A DNA stretch of 64,000 bases from Simmondsia chinensis (GCA_018398585.1 JAGTTD010000011.1:17413346-17477345), one strand, 5' to 3'. Shown: positions 9,697 to 21,504, numbered from the stretch's first letter. Program-made: numbers and translations. Notes: a model not told the origin generated them from the letters alone.

Positions 9697-12349
9697 TTCC
9701 CTTCCCCTTGAAAACATTCTTGTCCTCAAGAATGAAAGAGAACGAGTCACTTCTGAAACGCAGTGAACACCTTAGTGTGATGCTTGTCCTGCACATGATC
9801 CTCGTATAGATGTATTGTACCGTCTGGTGGTCTACAATGATCAAACCAAAATCAACAACACCTCCACAACTCCTCTCGTTGCCCTTAACACAGCTCAAAA
9901 GTCCATCTTCCTGCTGAGACTCACAACATGCAGCAACACTTCCGTAATTTTGCCGGTAAAATGCTACATAATAGAGTTTGGATGTCATTGAACCTATAAA
10001 TCTGCATATGAAGTCATTTAACATCTCGGGAGGCCTTCTAAACTCAAACCAAGAGAACCAAACATCAATTTCTGATTGTTGGCATTCCCAACTGCAGCTC
10101 CAACAAACCCAATTCTTGATCATGGCAACCAAACTCATTGAAAATTCATAAGGATGCAGCTATGACCTCCAAACTTTAGTGATTTCTTTGCCCTTAGCAA
10201 AAGTCTTGGAGACAAACAACTTGCAAACGTCCTCCCAACAGCATAGCTTCATGATAGGGACCCTATTGATCAAAACTCCCTTCAAAAACAGAATCATTTC
10301 ATCCCGAACTTGCCGATCGGCATGCCGAAAGTGCTTATCAGCTACTGGAACTTGATTCCCTGCTGAATTAATGTGTCCTACTGCAATGATTCCCAACAAA
10401 TTCAGCTCACACAATCTCCTACTAACCCAACTCATGACATGCTCAAGAAATCCTTGATGGCTCTCCAATTGCGCCATTGTTGTTGCAGCATTCAAAAACT
10501 CAGCAGTACAAACCTGATGCAGTTCATAACAACATTTTGTAGCTCGGTGTATGTCCATGTGGAAGCTACTTGAAGTGAACAAGTCATGACATCTTCCCAT
10601 GGTCATAATAGCACAAATCACTCTCCATTTGGACAACCCATTCACTGCTGACAATGAAGGAATGGTAATCCTCCCAGCCATAACTGCAGCTAACCTGAAT
10701 TCATGCTGTCCCACCTTGATCAGTTGAGCTCTTGTGTCATAGGCTTGAATATCTGGACTTTTGCTCCACCAAATCAAATACTCATGGGTCACAATCAAAT
10801 TTCCAACATCAGACTGAAAGATGAACTTTAAATTAGGACACCAATGACACAACTGAACATCTGAGATTAATTTCAGTGCAAGGGAAAATTTGTCCTAAAC
10901 TTGGCTGCTGAAATATAAATTATTTTCAGCTAGAAATGATCTTATTCCCTTGTTATTCTCCTTCTCCCATTCATTGAGAAAGTATTGAAGCTTGTGCATA
11001 TTATTTTTCCATTCGGAGCAACCACAGCAGATCACCCAAAGCACAACCTGATTTTGCACCAAAACAGCAGCTTCCGGTTGCATTCTATCCTGATTTTCAA
11101 ATGCTATCACCGTTGGCTTTACTTGGCCTTGAGCATCAGTTGTGAGGTCATACCCGAGGCCACACATCTCCTCAAAGCGCCCACAATTCATCAAACAACT
11201 AACAACAATTACCAACCCTTCAAGTAAAGCCTCAACCACTTTTACACCAATGCTTGCACTGTCAACGCCATTTTCAACATCAAACAGCAGCACCGAGTGT
11301 GTAGCTTCCCCCAATACTTGTACTTCATTCTTTTTCGGATCAAAGGGACTTTCAACATCGATTTCATCTGTTAAAGCCTCTGCGGTACAGCTACTGGTCT
11401 GATCAGAATTAGGCTTCAACATATTACTGCATTTGTACTCATCCAACAACTTCAATGCTTGTAAAGATAAAAGGCTTCTCTTTCGTTGGACTTTGAAACG
11501 CACTCTCACAGCTTGATTAGTTCTTTTCAACAGAGAATCAAACCTTTTTGGCTTCATATAAACTTGAAAATCTTCTCCCGGATCAGGAGGCCAGTCGTCA
11601 TATGAATGTACAAGATGCCTTGGGGAAGTGTCCAACAAGTTTTGTGGTGCTTTTAATGTCACTACAGCAGTAACACCAAGTTTTTCAGATGGAATCATAG
11701 ATTTTGCTGCAACTAATCCTTGTATTCCTGCATACTTATCGGTAAGAGCAACATCTTGAGTTAATTCCAATTGATCATCAAGCATACTAGGTTGAACCAC
11801 AACCACATGCTTCAATTTTGGCTTGAACAACTTCTTTTTGCCCACAACATCTCCCAATGCTTCACTTAGACGATTCCTCTTCGACTTACTCTTTGCTTCC
11901 TTAATCATTCCTCGGACATGTGAATCATATTCCCAATCCGAATGCACATCATAGTGTATCTCAACATCATTAAGAGACTCTAACTCTCGCATAGAGTCTT
12001 CGTAAGAATCATCTTGTTCAAACTCAGGTTCTTTTGGCTTTTGTTCTTCAATTTCGGCATTATCGTGATCAAGTTCATCTTCAACAACAACAGATTGTAC
12101 CTCCTCTTCTTGCTCAACAAAGAACTCTTGCGGTAGAACCACTTTAGTAGGTGGAACAATCTCAATTTGTTGCAACCGATCTTGCCCCTTTGCATTCTTT
12201 GCATCTTTGCCCATTAACAATGACAAAATTTGATCCATCTTTTGATCAAAACCTTTCTCTAAATCTTGAAGGTCCTCTTTAGTAGCATTCTGAGGTTCGA
12301 TCGTAACATTTATACCAGCTTCAGATCGAGTTCTCCCTCCATCAGCCAT
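9626..12349 (-). pseudogene. Element E unknown ~900-codon reading frame (two TAG stops)
   Basis: All three long minus-strand frames (12400-10895, 10852-10160, 10138-9626) lie in the same frame, separated by just two TAG codons (10895 and 10160), so they are one former frame. The probable start is the ATG at 12349 (MADGGRTRSEAG), whose TRS-rich opening recalls the gag starts of neighbouring elements. Residues 20-170 are acidic and Gln/Glu-rich with coiled-coil character, followed by basic KSKSKRNR and KKKLFKPKLK. The middle and C-terminal parts are Cys/Trp-rich. No Gag, protease, RT, RNase H or integrase motif is visible. The frame crosses the hairpin and polypurine tract (FILEDKNVFKGKG) and ends inside the 3' LTR. 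It could be a captured host gene or a highly diverged gag; function unknown. Confidence 0.65.
9697..9734 (-). other. Element E polypurine tract and upstream hairpin
   Basis: In minus sense, a hairpin (stem CATTCTTG / CAAGAATG, loop AGGA, at 9734-9715) is followed by AAGGGGAAGGGAA (9709-9697) abutting the 3' LTR. The purine run is the plus-strand DNA primer for reverse transcription. The hairpin is shared with other elements in the window. Confidence 0.85.
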
Positions 12350-12399
12350 ATTTGCAATAAACAACAACTTCGATCTGAAATCAGCACATTCGCAAAGCA

Positions 12400-13371
12400 C
12401 AATTTTGAAATCGCAGAAATGTTAAACTTGTTTCGCGACTCTTCAACAATCAGTTGCTTAATGAAGTTGTACTCCTTTGATCACATAAACAATCCCTTGT
12501 TATCGGTTCCACGATCGTCAATGATTATAAACCCTAGCTGATAAACTTCGAACAGAACTTCGAACAAACCCTAATCTCGAACGATTTCTGTCAGCAACGT
12601 TGAGTTGAGTAATTCGACTTATACTTCTGAATTAAGCTCGACACTAACTCAAAATCAAGTCCTCAACACAACACTCAAACGATCTTAACGAACGAAATCG
12701 GATTTCAACACTTTCGATCCTACTGTCAGAATATCGTCTATGATGTCAGAGTTTCGCCAAAGCAAATCTCGACTCAATAGCATATAATTCTCAAAGATCA
12801 CCGTAGATTCTGATGGATTCTCACTACTTTTATGCTTAGCAACACAATTTCAACACAATCCAACAACATACACGAATTCTCATCGAATTGCAACTTGTAG
12901 TTCAGAAAACCATTACCTCAATCTCAACTTCTGAATTGTAAAATCTGCAATCACCTCAATTCAGATGATTTCTGCTCTTTTGATGATGAACAAGTGCAAT
13001 GTGGATCAATTAGCTCACCTTAAACTTCTTCTTCAACCGATCAGATGAATATTTGTTCAAGATCAATAAGCATCAGCACTCCACTTCGGCAACTCGTGCT
13101 ATGCTCAGCACTCAACTTCAATTGTCATTGTTGTCACGTTTGAATCTTTTTAATCTGATTTGAACAATGCTGAGCTGAACTTGATCTTGGTGATTTTCGA
13201 ATTGATAACAGAACAATCACCAAATATGATCTGATCTTGATCAAATTGTCCTTAACCGGCGGAAATTTGAACCGATACAGCAAGAACAACACTGAATTGG
13301 AGTTTTTGATTTTGATTTTGATCAAATTTTTTTTTTTGTTTTGATTACGCACTCAATTGGAAGCCAAACGA
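12400..13371 (-). other. Element E long 5' leader
   Basis: About 1 kb between the primer binding site and the ATG of the unknown frame, with no long open frame on the minus strand. It is AT-rich with repeated Ser/Asn-type codon runs on the opposite strand. Interpreted as untranslated leader possibly holding packaging signals. Confidence 0.5.
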
Positions 13372-13386
13372 GGCTCTGATACTAAT
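13372..13386 (-). other. Element E primer binding site
   Basis: Minus-strand TAGTATCAGAGCC directly after the 5' LTR. It matches TGGTATCAGAGC, the complement of plant initiator tRNA-Met, with a change in the first bases. Same site type as in elements A, C, I and J. Confidence 0.85.
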
Positions 13387-13879
13387 TGTTACGCTCGGGC
13401 TTGAACCACGAACGTAAACTAATATAAAATGCAGATAGATTGAGAGTTTGAGATGAGAAAGAAGGGAAATTAAGATGAGAAAGTAGAGTTTAGAGTTTAG
13501 GCGAGAGAAAGAAGGGAAGGGGATGAGAAAATAGAGTTTAATCTCAAATTGAGATAATTTTCAGATATTTGATTAAGTGACTTCAATTACAGCTCAAGCA
13601 TCTCCTTATTAGCAAAACAAACAAAGCTAAAACATTGAATCAAGACACCACTACTAACCGACTTAAGCTAGGAACAATCTAGAAGCATCTAGAATAAACT
13701 AACATTTAATTGCTTATTTGGCGCCAAAGACCTGAACTAACAGCAGCAGCAGCTCACGGCAGCCACAGCAGACCTTAACAGCAGCAATTTTAACAGATTT
13801 AACTGAATTTTACCTCCAACTGGATTTTCCCGCCGAATTGCCAATTTAAACTCAAGTCTCGGAATTCCGGTTTGTAACA
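13387..13879 (-). repeat. Element E 5' LTR
   Basis: Partner of 9200-9696, differing by scattered substitutions and small indels of a few percent by eye. It retains both E2F-type boxes (13717-13728 and 13825-13834). It would drive transcription of the interior on the minus strand. Confidence 0.92.
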
Positions 13880-13967
13880 TTGAGCTTAGTTCCACCTCTT
13901 CGAACCCAACCAAAAAACCCCGAAACCGATAGCTTGCCACTAGGCTGACAAACAGCCAGTGAAGCAA

Positions 13968-15833
13968 GTGCACATATAATTATATATACTAATATCTATT
14001 TTTTGTACCATTATGATAAGTCTAATTTAGTATATAATTATTCATATAATTTTGGTTCATTTTCTAACCATTTTAGCTCAAATTTTAATCGCTATTGCTC
14101 GCTTTTGCTCTTTTTCACTTCTATTGCCATTTCTTTGCAAAAACAGTCATTTTCTGCAAAATCTTGCTAGGTTTTATCATCAAAATCAACAAGTGAATGC
14201 AAAATTCACCAAAAAAAAGAAAAAAGAGGGGCAAAACATAACAATTTACATGGTTAAAGTAAGAACACAAGTAGTGATGCACAATTCATTTCAACTTGTA
14301 AAAAGGGGTGGCCAAATGCACAAATCAGTTGCAAGGATGGACCAAACAATACATTAACATGTCCATGTTGATGTAAAATCTGAATTTAAGTGGTGAAAAA
14401 CTCAAAAATCTGAAGAAAAAAAGGCCAAGAACAGCAAAGTGCAGAGAATGAACAATAAGCCTGCACAATTCACTTCAACTTGCAATTTTGTGTGGCAAAA
14501 TGAACAAATCAAGTGCAAGGATGCTTTGTACACTTCAAGTACATGTTAATAACGATGTCAAGACTCATTTTTGGATGAAAAAAGCAGAAAAAAATGAAGT
14601 AAAATTAGCAAGAACAGCAGCTGCAGAGAATGTACAACAACCATGAACAATTTACTTCAACTTGCAAATTTGGGTGGAAAAATGGACAAATAAAGTGAAA
14701 GAAATTCTTGAACACATCACTAACATGTTACAATTTATGTTAAATCTGATTTTGGGCAGTACAAAGAAAAAAAAAATTTTGAGAAATCAGCAACTTGATT
14801 CATAAACTACAGAAATGGGCGACAGGAGCAGAATGGAGGTGCAATGAGCTTTAAGGTTGCAATTTTTTGTATTTTTTTCAATTCAAACCTTATGTGTTAT
14901 AAATAAGGATGTTTATGAGATGTTTTAGCATCATTCAATCCAGAAATATCAAATACAAAGTAGAGAAACAAGGTATAAATTCGTAGGAAGAAAGAAGGAG
15001 GAGAAAAGAAGAAGTTTGATTTGAAATTTTGCATTTTTAAGTTCTTTTCTATCCTTCTCTTCATTAAGTTCATGAATTTTCTATTAAATATGTCTTATAT
15101 TAAGTTTATCATGAAATAATTTTTTTATTCCAAGGCTACGATGTAGCCTAAGTTTTAATATATGCTCATTTCTAATTCAACATATTCAATGTTTTGTTGT
15201 TGCGTTGTTGAAGTGTTTATCATTGTTCTTTATGAGTTTTAGATTCTTGATCACTATTTAAGGCCTATAATGATTCATAATGAGTCCAAGAGGAGATTTA
15301 TGATGATTGCTAAGGTGATAAGCACCACAAATTGAGCGAATGCTCGAGAGAGATTAACGCGATATGTGTGGTTTTTAAATGAAAATCATAGAGCTTTAAA
15401 AACTCTTTTGTATTTAAATTTATGCATGAGAGTGATGGGTTAATATGTAAAATAGCATGCTAAATATTGCTCGAGAGAGAATATTTAGTAAATTACGATT
15501 TTCAACCATTGACACGTAATGACAACTTGAATAACAAGAATAGAAAGGCGTATTGATGCAGCTAGGTAAAATCGGATGCCTTGGATTTTATTAAATCATA
15601 AAAACCATTAAAAATCAGTAAAATTTAGATAAAATTCAGTAAGCAAATTTTTTTTCCTTTTATTTTATTTTATTTCATATCAAAATCTCAATTTTTGGTC
15701 TTTCAAATAGTGTTAAAGCTGCTAATTTCGGTACTTGCTCAATAACAATCCTCGTGGAAACGATACTCTACTCACTAGTTCATTACTTGATACAGCTAGT
15801 GCACTTGCTAACGCATACGTAAAGTAAGCATCA
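13968..15833 (+). repeat. LTR of Athila-like Ty3/gypsy element M (left edge approximate)
   Basis: An about 1.9-kb AT-rich, non-coding stretch ending ...AAGTAAGCATCA directly before a TGGCGCCGTTGCCGGGGA primer site. Long LTRs with this primer site are typical of the Athila/Tat group. A TATA-like TATAAATA at about 14899 with a likely transcription start some 30 bases later would give U3 of about 0.95 kb. The start is set near TGCACATATAA but is uncertain, and no second LTR is present. Plus-strand frames at 14052-14357 look like chance. Confidence 0.65.
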
Positions 15834-15839
15834 AGTTTT

Positions 15840-15857
15840 TGGCGCCGTTGCCGGGGA
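15840..15857 (+). other. Element M primer binding site (tRNA-Asp type)
   Basis: TGGCGCCGTTGCCGGGGA, the classic Athila-type primer binding site complementary to the 3' end of tRNA-Asp, six bases after the LTR end. Confidence 0.9.
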
Positions 15858-16485
15858 TTGTCCTTGTTTGAGTGATATCGATACCAAGTAGTTTTGGTGC
15901 TAATTTTAAATTGTTAATAATTTGTAAATTTTGTTTAAATTTGAAATATAAATCTCTTTTCATTAATTTATTTTATTTGTAAAGAAAATTCTTAAAAATT
16001 AATAAATAAATAAATAAATTCGTATATACCCCCAAAAAAAATTTGTTAGTTTTGTTTTTTTTTTCCCTTATATTTTGTCTTTATTTTCATTTTTATTTTT
16101 CTTATAATTTCACTTTTTCAGGGTTTTAAATGTTAAATTTGATATTTTTAAAGTTTTCGAAAACATTAGGGTTACTACCCCCCCTTTTTTTAAATTTGTG
16201 TTTTCTTAGCTTTTTTTTTTTTTAGATTGTTGTATTTTTTGTTTTCTGTTAATTTTAACTTTATTTTAATCTTTTTTAGTCATCAAGATAGGTTTTTCAA
16301 AGTTAGGTTTGTTATCCTAATGTTTTTCAAAATCTTTGGTATTACTAATACCCCTTTCTTAAAACTCGGTTTTCAAGGGTTGTTGTTGTCTTAATCTTTC
16401 TCACTAATTTTGTTATTTTTTCCCTCTAACATTTAAGTTTATTTAATTATTATTTATTTTTTAATGATTTATTCATAAAAAAAAA
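15858..16485 (+). other. Element M T-rich leader
   Basis: About 630 bases of very T-rich untranslated sequence containing imperfectly repeated segments (compare GTTTTCAAAGTTAGG-like stretches near 16140 and 16300). No coding frame is visible. Confidence 0.5.
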
Positions 16486-17159
16486 GTGCTAAAAGTGATG
16501 GATTGCTACAACTTTATAAGACCTCAATACCAAACTGTATTTAATGCATTATCTGCTCAACTTTTACTAATTCAAGATATGATGACTGCTAGTACTCCTC
16601 GATATAAATTTTGTGTAGGTAACCATGTTAGTATGGAATGTCAAATGGGTAATAGCTTTTCTTCATAAGGTTTTGAGCAATATAACTTTATGAGACTTTA
16701 ATATCAAGCTATATCGAGAAAAAAAAAAATAGAGCATTTATGAAATTACTGCATTATCTGCCCAACTTTCACAAATTCAAGAACAATTAAATGACATAAC
16801 TGCTGCTAGTACTCCTACATGTAAAATTTGGGCAGATAACCATGTTAGTATAAAATGTCAATTAGGTACTAGCATTTCCTTATAGGGTTTTGAACAAGGT
16901 AATTACATGTCAAATTTTAACCAACTCCTGTACAATCCCTACTCTAGTACTTATAGTCAAGAATGGATGGATCCTTCTTGGAATCATCACAAAGCATCTT
17001 GGTCACCCACTTATCCATCTCAAGAAAAGAAATGACTTAGAAGAGACATTTAGAGAATTCATGGAAACTGTTAGTGACCTAAAAATCCAAAGAACCGCTA
17101 TCCAAAATCCTGAACCTCAAGTAGGGACTGCAATAGAGGAACAGTCGGAGAGGTTTTGA
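16486..17159 (+). pseudogene. Element M degenerate gag fragment with duplicated zinc-knuckle segment
   Basis: Broken frames at 16486-16668 and 16890-17159 with stops between. A segment encoding ALSAQLLLIQDMMTASTP then FCVGNHVSMECQ (16546-16652) recurs in diverged form at 16751-16874 (CKIWADNHVSIKCQ). These look like zinc-knuckle motifs (C-x2-C-x3-H-x4-C). The first copy has lost its first Cys and the second its second Cys. Downstream DLEETFREFMETVSDL resembles Athila gag linkers. Too decayed to function. Confidence 0.5.
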
Positions 17160-18390
17160 AGAATCCCTGCCTAGCAATACCGTCATCATTCTAGGGGAGC
17201 AAACTAACGCCATAGTATTGAGGGATAAAGACACATTAAAAGAACCACCTCAATGTGACATAATTCCCTTAATCGACTCATTGCCACCAAGGACCAAACC
17301 TATCTTTACTGACCCATCACCACCACTCATTGAAATAGAATGTCAAGCTTATTTGACATGGTCAGAGATTTTTGAAACTATGGATGCCTCGGAGAGGAAT
17401 TGTAGAAATGATCGAAAAAGAAAATCTAGGTTGTGGTAAATTAGGCTCAAGGATCTCAAGCTTAGAGAAGGCGGGGGTGGTCGTGTAAAGAAGGGAACAA
17501 GGAAGATCCATGGAAGAAAATGGTCATTATGGGTAGATGGTGGAAACTCTATTTTCCTTCAAGACACGGGATAGATCCACTCAAAGAGTCAAGCTAATGA
17601 CTATAACCAAAAGCGCTTCTTGGGAGGCAACCCAAGTGCTCTTTTCCTTACTTTTATTTTTGTTTCTTTTTATTTTTATTATTTTCTCATGTTTTTATAC
17701 ATTTTTGTTCGAAGAGGTATTTTGAAACACGTTTGCGGGTAACCGGATTACAACATGGACCGTCAAAAAGCAATCCTCAAACCTGGGAAGTATCTCTCAC
17801 CTACTTAATCTTTTTAGTTCTTTTAAAATTAAGAACAATGTTAACTCTAAGTTTGGGGGTAAGAAAAACAATCTTTAAAATTTTGAACAAAATTTTTTTT
17901 TGAAAACTTTTCCTGTTTTATGTTTTAAGAGTCGGCTTTAGTGCATCCCAGAGTTCGAAGCTTTTGTATTGGGATGTAAATAGTATCGGCCAACAAAAAG
18001 ATTGTCTATTTTCTACAATTTTAATCATTAGTCTTTTAAAAATTTCATTAAAAAAAGTAAGTACTTATCATCATGTTTTTTAGGCAATTTCTCTACTCTT
18101 TTTAGCTCGTTTACTTTAATTAGATTTGAATAACCTAATAATCAATTGTTTATGTGTTCTAACTGCAAAACACGATCTAATCTAAGCCACTATCTTGATA
18201 AAACTATGGTATTTTACTTCACTAGCTAGCATGGTTGTTTTACTTTTCTTTTTGATTAAAAGATGCTCAAATTTGAATAGAATGCATTAAGATTATCATT
18301 TACATAATAGATTTTGAAAAGTTATGCCTAAGTCTAAATAAAAGAAAAATGTAATAAAAATAGAGGGAGAGAATCACTAATTGCTCCCCA
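17160..18390 (+). other. Element M 3' untranslated remnant
   Basis: No open frame of note. Contains AAAAGCGCTTCTTGGGAGGCAA (about 17608), the stem-like GCTTCTTGGGAGGCAACCCAAG, and CTAAGTTTGGGGGT (about 17848). Both are recurring features of the sequence between pol and the 3' LTR in Athila-like elements. Pol is missing, so M is either a non-autonomous derivative or has a large deletion. The sequence changes character near 18390 and no 3' LTR follows. Confidence 0.45.
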
Positions 18391-19530
18391 GAAGTAATCG
18401 TCCTTGCCGCCTCTTCCAAACTCTCTAGGGAAAAGGATTCATCTTCTCGGGCTAAAATTGACATCAGTGCATGTATCATTCAGAGATCTCAGCTTTCAAT
18501 TAGTCCTGACTTTCCTCAGTTCTCAGTCATTGGATTGGGAGTTTGTGGACTATCCATGGGTCCTCTGTCAAGGTTGGTTAGAGATAGCGAGATGTATGTG
18601 GCATGTGGAGTGGGCCATTTTGATATTCAAGTTGGTGGTCACTTTTTGGGTAGATGGTCATGGGATTTTGATTATCTATGTCCGACCGTCCTACCTACTT
18701 TTATCTAGCCAAATTTCCATCATAAATCCAGGTGAATCAGTGCCCTCATGCCTTACCTTGGAACGAGGTTGGTTTGGATGACTTAGCAGAGTCCCAAGGC
18801 CATTTACCAAATCTTCAAAACCAAGCTTGGGATATCACTAGTAATACTAATTATGGGTCTTTAGGACCTAAGTATTAGCTAGGTTTTAAGCAGTCATTGG
18901 CTCTAGAGAGAGAAGAAAGAAGATGGTGGCAGGTCATCAGGTTACTAGCTTTGCTTCTTCAAATAGAAGTCGTAGAGCACAAAAGCACATGATTAAAGAA
19001 CAAGCAAAGTAGGATCTGCATGAATTCCTAAACGATATGTTTTCTAAAAGGTGTGCCAAAAATTGGTCAAACACTTTGGTAAACAAAAAAATGGGGGAAG
19101 TTGGTGAGCAAGGGCGATAGTGCTATAGAGGCTGATAAGCTTATTGGTGTGAAGCGCACATGGGTGTATGGGAAAAAACTTGGTTTGGCATATGATAGTG
19201 ATGAATCAGCTCTGATTGAGTTCTTTGCATGGATGGAATAGGGTTTTGGTTATTCTAACTACCTATCAAACTCATCTCTAGTTTTTGTATGGTTGGCCAT
19301 TTCTTTCTATTCCTGGCCCTTCTCATCTTGTGGTGATATATCAATGTAGTGCCTGTTTGATTTTTCCTGCATATTTGTTTTTGTTTTGTCTTGTTTTCCT
19401 AATTTTTCTTGGTTTTTTTGCCTTTGTTTCTTGATCCTCATTTTTATGCGAATTGATTGTGGCCTCTTCTGTATGAGCTGCCCGTTTTGTACTGTAACCT
19501 TGTTGCTAATTATTGAAAAAAATAAAAAGT
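18391..19530 (+). other. Unclassified degenerate coding-like remnant
   Basis: Balanced base composition and a 125-codon frame at 18404-18781 (LPPLPNSLGKRIHLLG), followed by shorter frames, set this apart from the AT-rich flanks. A poly(A)-signal-like AATAAA at 19522 within an A-rich run is compatible with a LINE or retrocopied gene end. I could not match a protein family. It may be a plant LINE ORF1 remnant. Confidence 0.25.
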
Positions 19531-19722
19531 TCTTGTAAGAAGAATGAGACTATAAAGGGAGTACATAGCAATTATAATAAGCTTGCAATAAAATATAAAA
19601 TTTCTTAAGACGAGCCAAGGACTAGATAGAAACTTCAGTCATTATTTGCAAGTATAATATCTTCTCACATGGGACAACATAATAAATTTATAGGAATAAT
19701 CTGATAGCTATAGATTTATTGT

Positions 19723-19723
<1 letters not shown>

Positions 19724-19763
<40 letters not shown>

Positions 19764-19781
19764 GCACACACACACACACAT
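19724..19781. repeat. Compound microsatellite (TA)n(CA)n
   Basis: About 17 TA units followed by about 12 CA units with one CG interruption. It lies in AT-rich sequence left of the Tat-type LTR. Confidence 0.97.
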
Positions 19782-19864
19782 AGGTCTAAAAAAAAGAGAG
19801 GATATGAGACGAGAGTAGAGAATATGAACCATTATATTAAGAGTTTAGATTTTCTTTTACACCT

Positions 19865-19963
19865 TGTCGAGAAAAAAATTCCGCAGGCAATAAATGAACG
19901 AAATAAATGCACCATAAAGTAGTATTTCTTGTATTTATTTAGAAGAAATGGGTACAATCTCTG
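19865..19963 (-). repeat. Element D 3' LTR stub
   Basis: AAATTCCGCAGGCAATAAA...GTACAATCTCT matches the inner end of the 5' LTR at 34626-34720 and the LTR at the right edge of the window. It is cut by the 5' LTR of copia K. Confidence 0.8.
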
Positions 19964-20416
19964 TGTTAGGACTAGTATTTTAAAAATCCATATTTGTCAT
20001 ATAATTTTACTATTAATGAATAAAATTGAAGTTCCAGTCGTTTTCTTGCTAAATTTTTGTAAGTGGCCATATATACTGCATGTGATTTTTTAAGCAATGT
20101 CCATGAGATGGACATAGACCTCAGATTACAATTTACATGTTTGTTCTAAGTGGATAATGAGATTAAGCCATAGATAAACTTGGAACAAACGGTATGAAAT
20201 GTTATTTGAAAAACTCGTAGTCAAAGACAAGTGGCTAAGTCTATAACGTGACACTTTACATGACTTGTCTTAGTCATGTGGATGGTGATCCAAAAGTGTT
20301 AGGTTGGTGTGTTTAATAAGACTGATACACTGAGTTGGACCATGTGGATTACTTGTTTTTAGACTATAATTGGAAATGGATGATTCATGTTGTACTATTT
20401 AAACGACGACTCTAAA
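19964..20416 (+). repeat. Element K 5' LTR (right edge approximate)
   Basis: Aligns with 21389-21504 plus 29362-29512, for example the shared ATGAGATGGACATAG and TTCTAAGTGGATAATGAG. The junction with fragment L near 20416 is not precisely defined. Confidence 0.75.
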
Positions 20417-21138
20417 TGGGAAGGAACTTACACCCAAGACTTGGATTTGATTTAAATACTAAAACAAATACGAGAAGTAAACGACAAAGTAAAAGAGAAC
20501 AAACAACAAAGATAATAATTTACGTGGACAACCCTCAAACGAGAGGGGGAAAAAAACCACGGGCGAAGGTAGAGAACTTATTGATTGAAATAATGGAAGA
20601 ATTACAATATGAGTATTCACTCCTCTCTCTATTTCTGTACGGCGGCTCTCATAATGCTCGCGTTCTCGTTCTCTTTATTTATACTTAGCGTATCCTAGAT
20701 CACGCGTAATTTCAGGCCCGATCAATCGGCAAAGTCCCGATCGATTGGCGAGTTTACTAGATTTGTTAACTCTCTGCGAACTTCCCGATCGATCGTCAGT
20801 CTTCCTGATCGATTAGCGTGCTGACTGCTGCATCTGTTCCTAAACTAAGTAATTTGAGACACATCCTAACAAATCTCCATCTTGTCTCAAATTTCTCACA
20901 AAAAAACTCTCCACCTTCTCCACAAAACACCCCTTCAAGGATTTATCTCAACAAAACAGTAAACCTAACCAAGTCCAAGTAATGCTTGAACTTGCTGCTA
21001 GGAAGAACCTTAGTGAACATGTCAGCGGGAATATTATCAGTGCCAATCTTCTTCAATTCAACCTTGCCCTCATCAATTAAGTCTCGAATGAAGTGATGTT
21101 TCACATCTATGTGCTTTGTCCTGTCATGATGGGTCTTT
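20417..21138 (-). mobile_element. Fragment L: reversed copia 3' end (RNase H tail, polypurine tract, LTR)
   Basis: In minus sense the sequence from about 21128 encodes the usual end of copia RNase H (DRTKHIDVKHHFIRDLI, then IPADMFTKVLP), then a purine stretch (AAGATGGAGATT) and an LTR starting TGTTAGGATGTG at 20871. The LTR runs down to about 20417 and holds several copies of a CGATCGAT/CGATCAAT motif (20718-20815). It is from a different copia family than K. It lies within K, in inverted orientation, and replaces most of K's interior. Confidence 0.7.
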
Positions 21139-21388
21139 TATGACATCTCAGGAGCGGTGGCTAATTCCAAGAGCCTGGAAGATACAAGACGTCCAAACAC
21201 ATTGAAAGGATATACCACCTCATTAGAGACCATGAGGAGAAGGGTGAGTTGCCAATCTTGAAGATAGACACGAGCCATAATCTTGCAGATCCTTTTACAA
21301 AGACTTTGACTCAGAAGACCTTTGAGTCACACATAGAGGGGATGGGTATAAAGTGCATAGTAAATTAGATTTAGGACAAGTGGGAGAT
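21139..21388 (+). pseudogene. Element K RNase H C-terminus and polypurine tract
   Basis: Encodes, with frameshifts, HIERIYHLIRDH, GELPILKIDTSHNLADPFTK and QKTFESHIEGMG, the typical copia RNase H end, followed by GGACAAGTGGGAGAT just before the 3' LTR at 21389. The opening (SGAVANSK) is also typical. Confidence 0.8.
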
Positions 21389-21504
21389 TGTTAGGAATAG
21401 TGTCTTGAAAATCCATATTTGTCTTCTAATTTTACTTATTAATGAATGAAATTGAAGATCTAGTAGTTAAATTTGTGTAAGTCAGCATATATACTACATG
21501 TGAT
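21389..21504 (+). repeat. Element K 3' LTR, left part
   Basis: First ~116 bases of the K 3' LTR, ending at target-site copy GTGAT where element A begins. Continues at 29357. Confidence 0.8.

Larger units (their letters stand above)
9200..13879 (-). mobile_element. Element E: complete non-autonomous LTR retrotransposon with unknown ORF
   Basis: Bounded by two similar LTRs (497 and 493 bp, TGTTACG...GTAACA, minus orientation) and by a perfect 5-bp target duplication TTGAG at 9195-9199 and 13880-13884. The primer binding site (13372-13386) and polypurine tract (9697-9709) are recognisable. The 3.7-kb interior has no reverse transcriptase, integrase or protease motif. It contains one long minus-strand frame of unknown function. 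Leader sequence after the primer site (minus strand: GCCTCGTTTGGCTTCCAAT, GAGTGCGTAATCAAAA) closely matches element C and resembles J, so E probably relies on the same chromovirus machinery. Confidence 0.9.

Noticed and set aside
9200..13879. E regarded as an ordinary autonomous gypsy element
   Set aside because: The interior has no protease, RT, RNase H or integrase motif in any frame that I could see.
14052..14357. 101-codon frame in LTR M
   Set aside because: Lies in non-coding LTR sequence, is Lys/Phe-rich from AT bias, and has no family signature.
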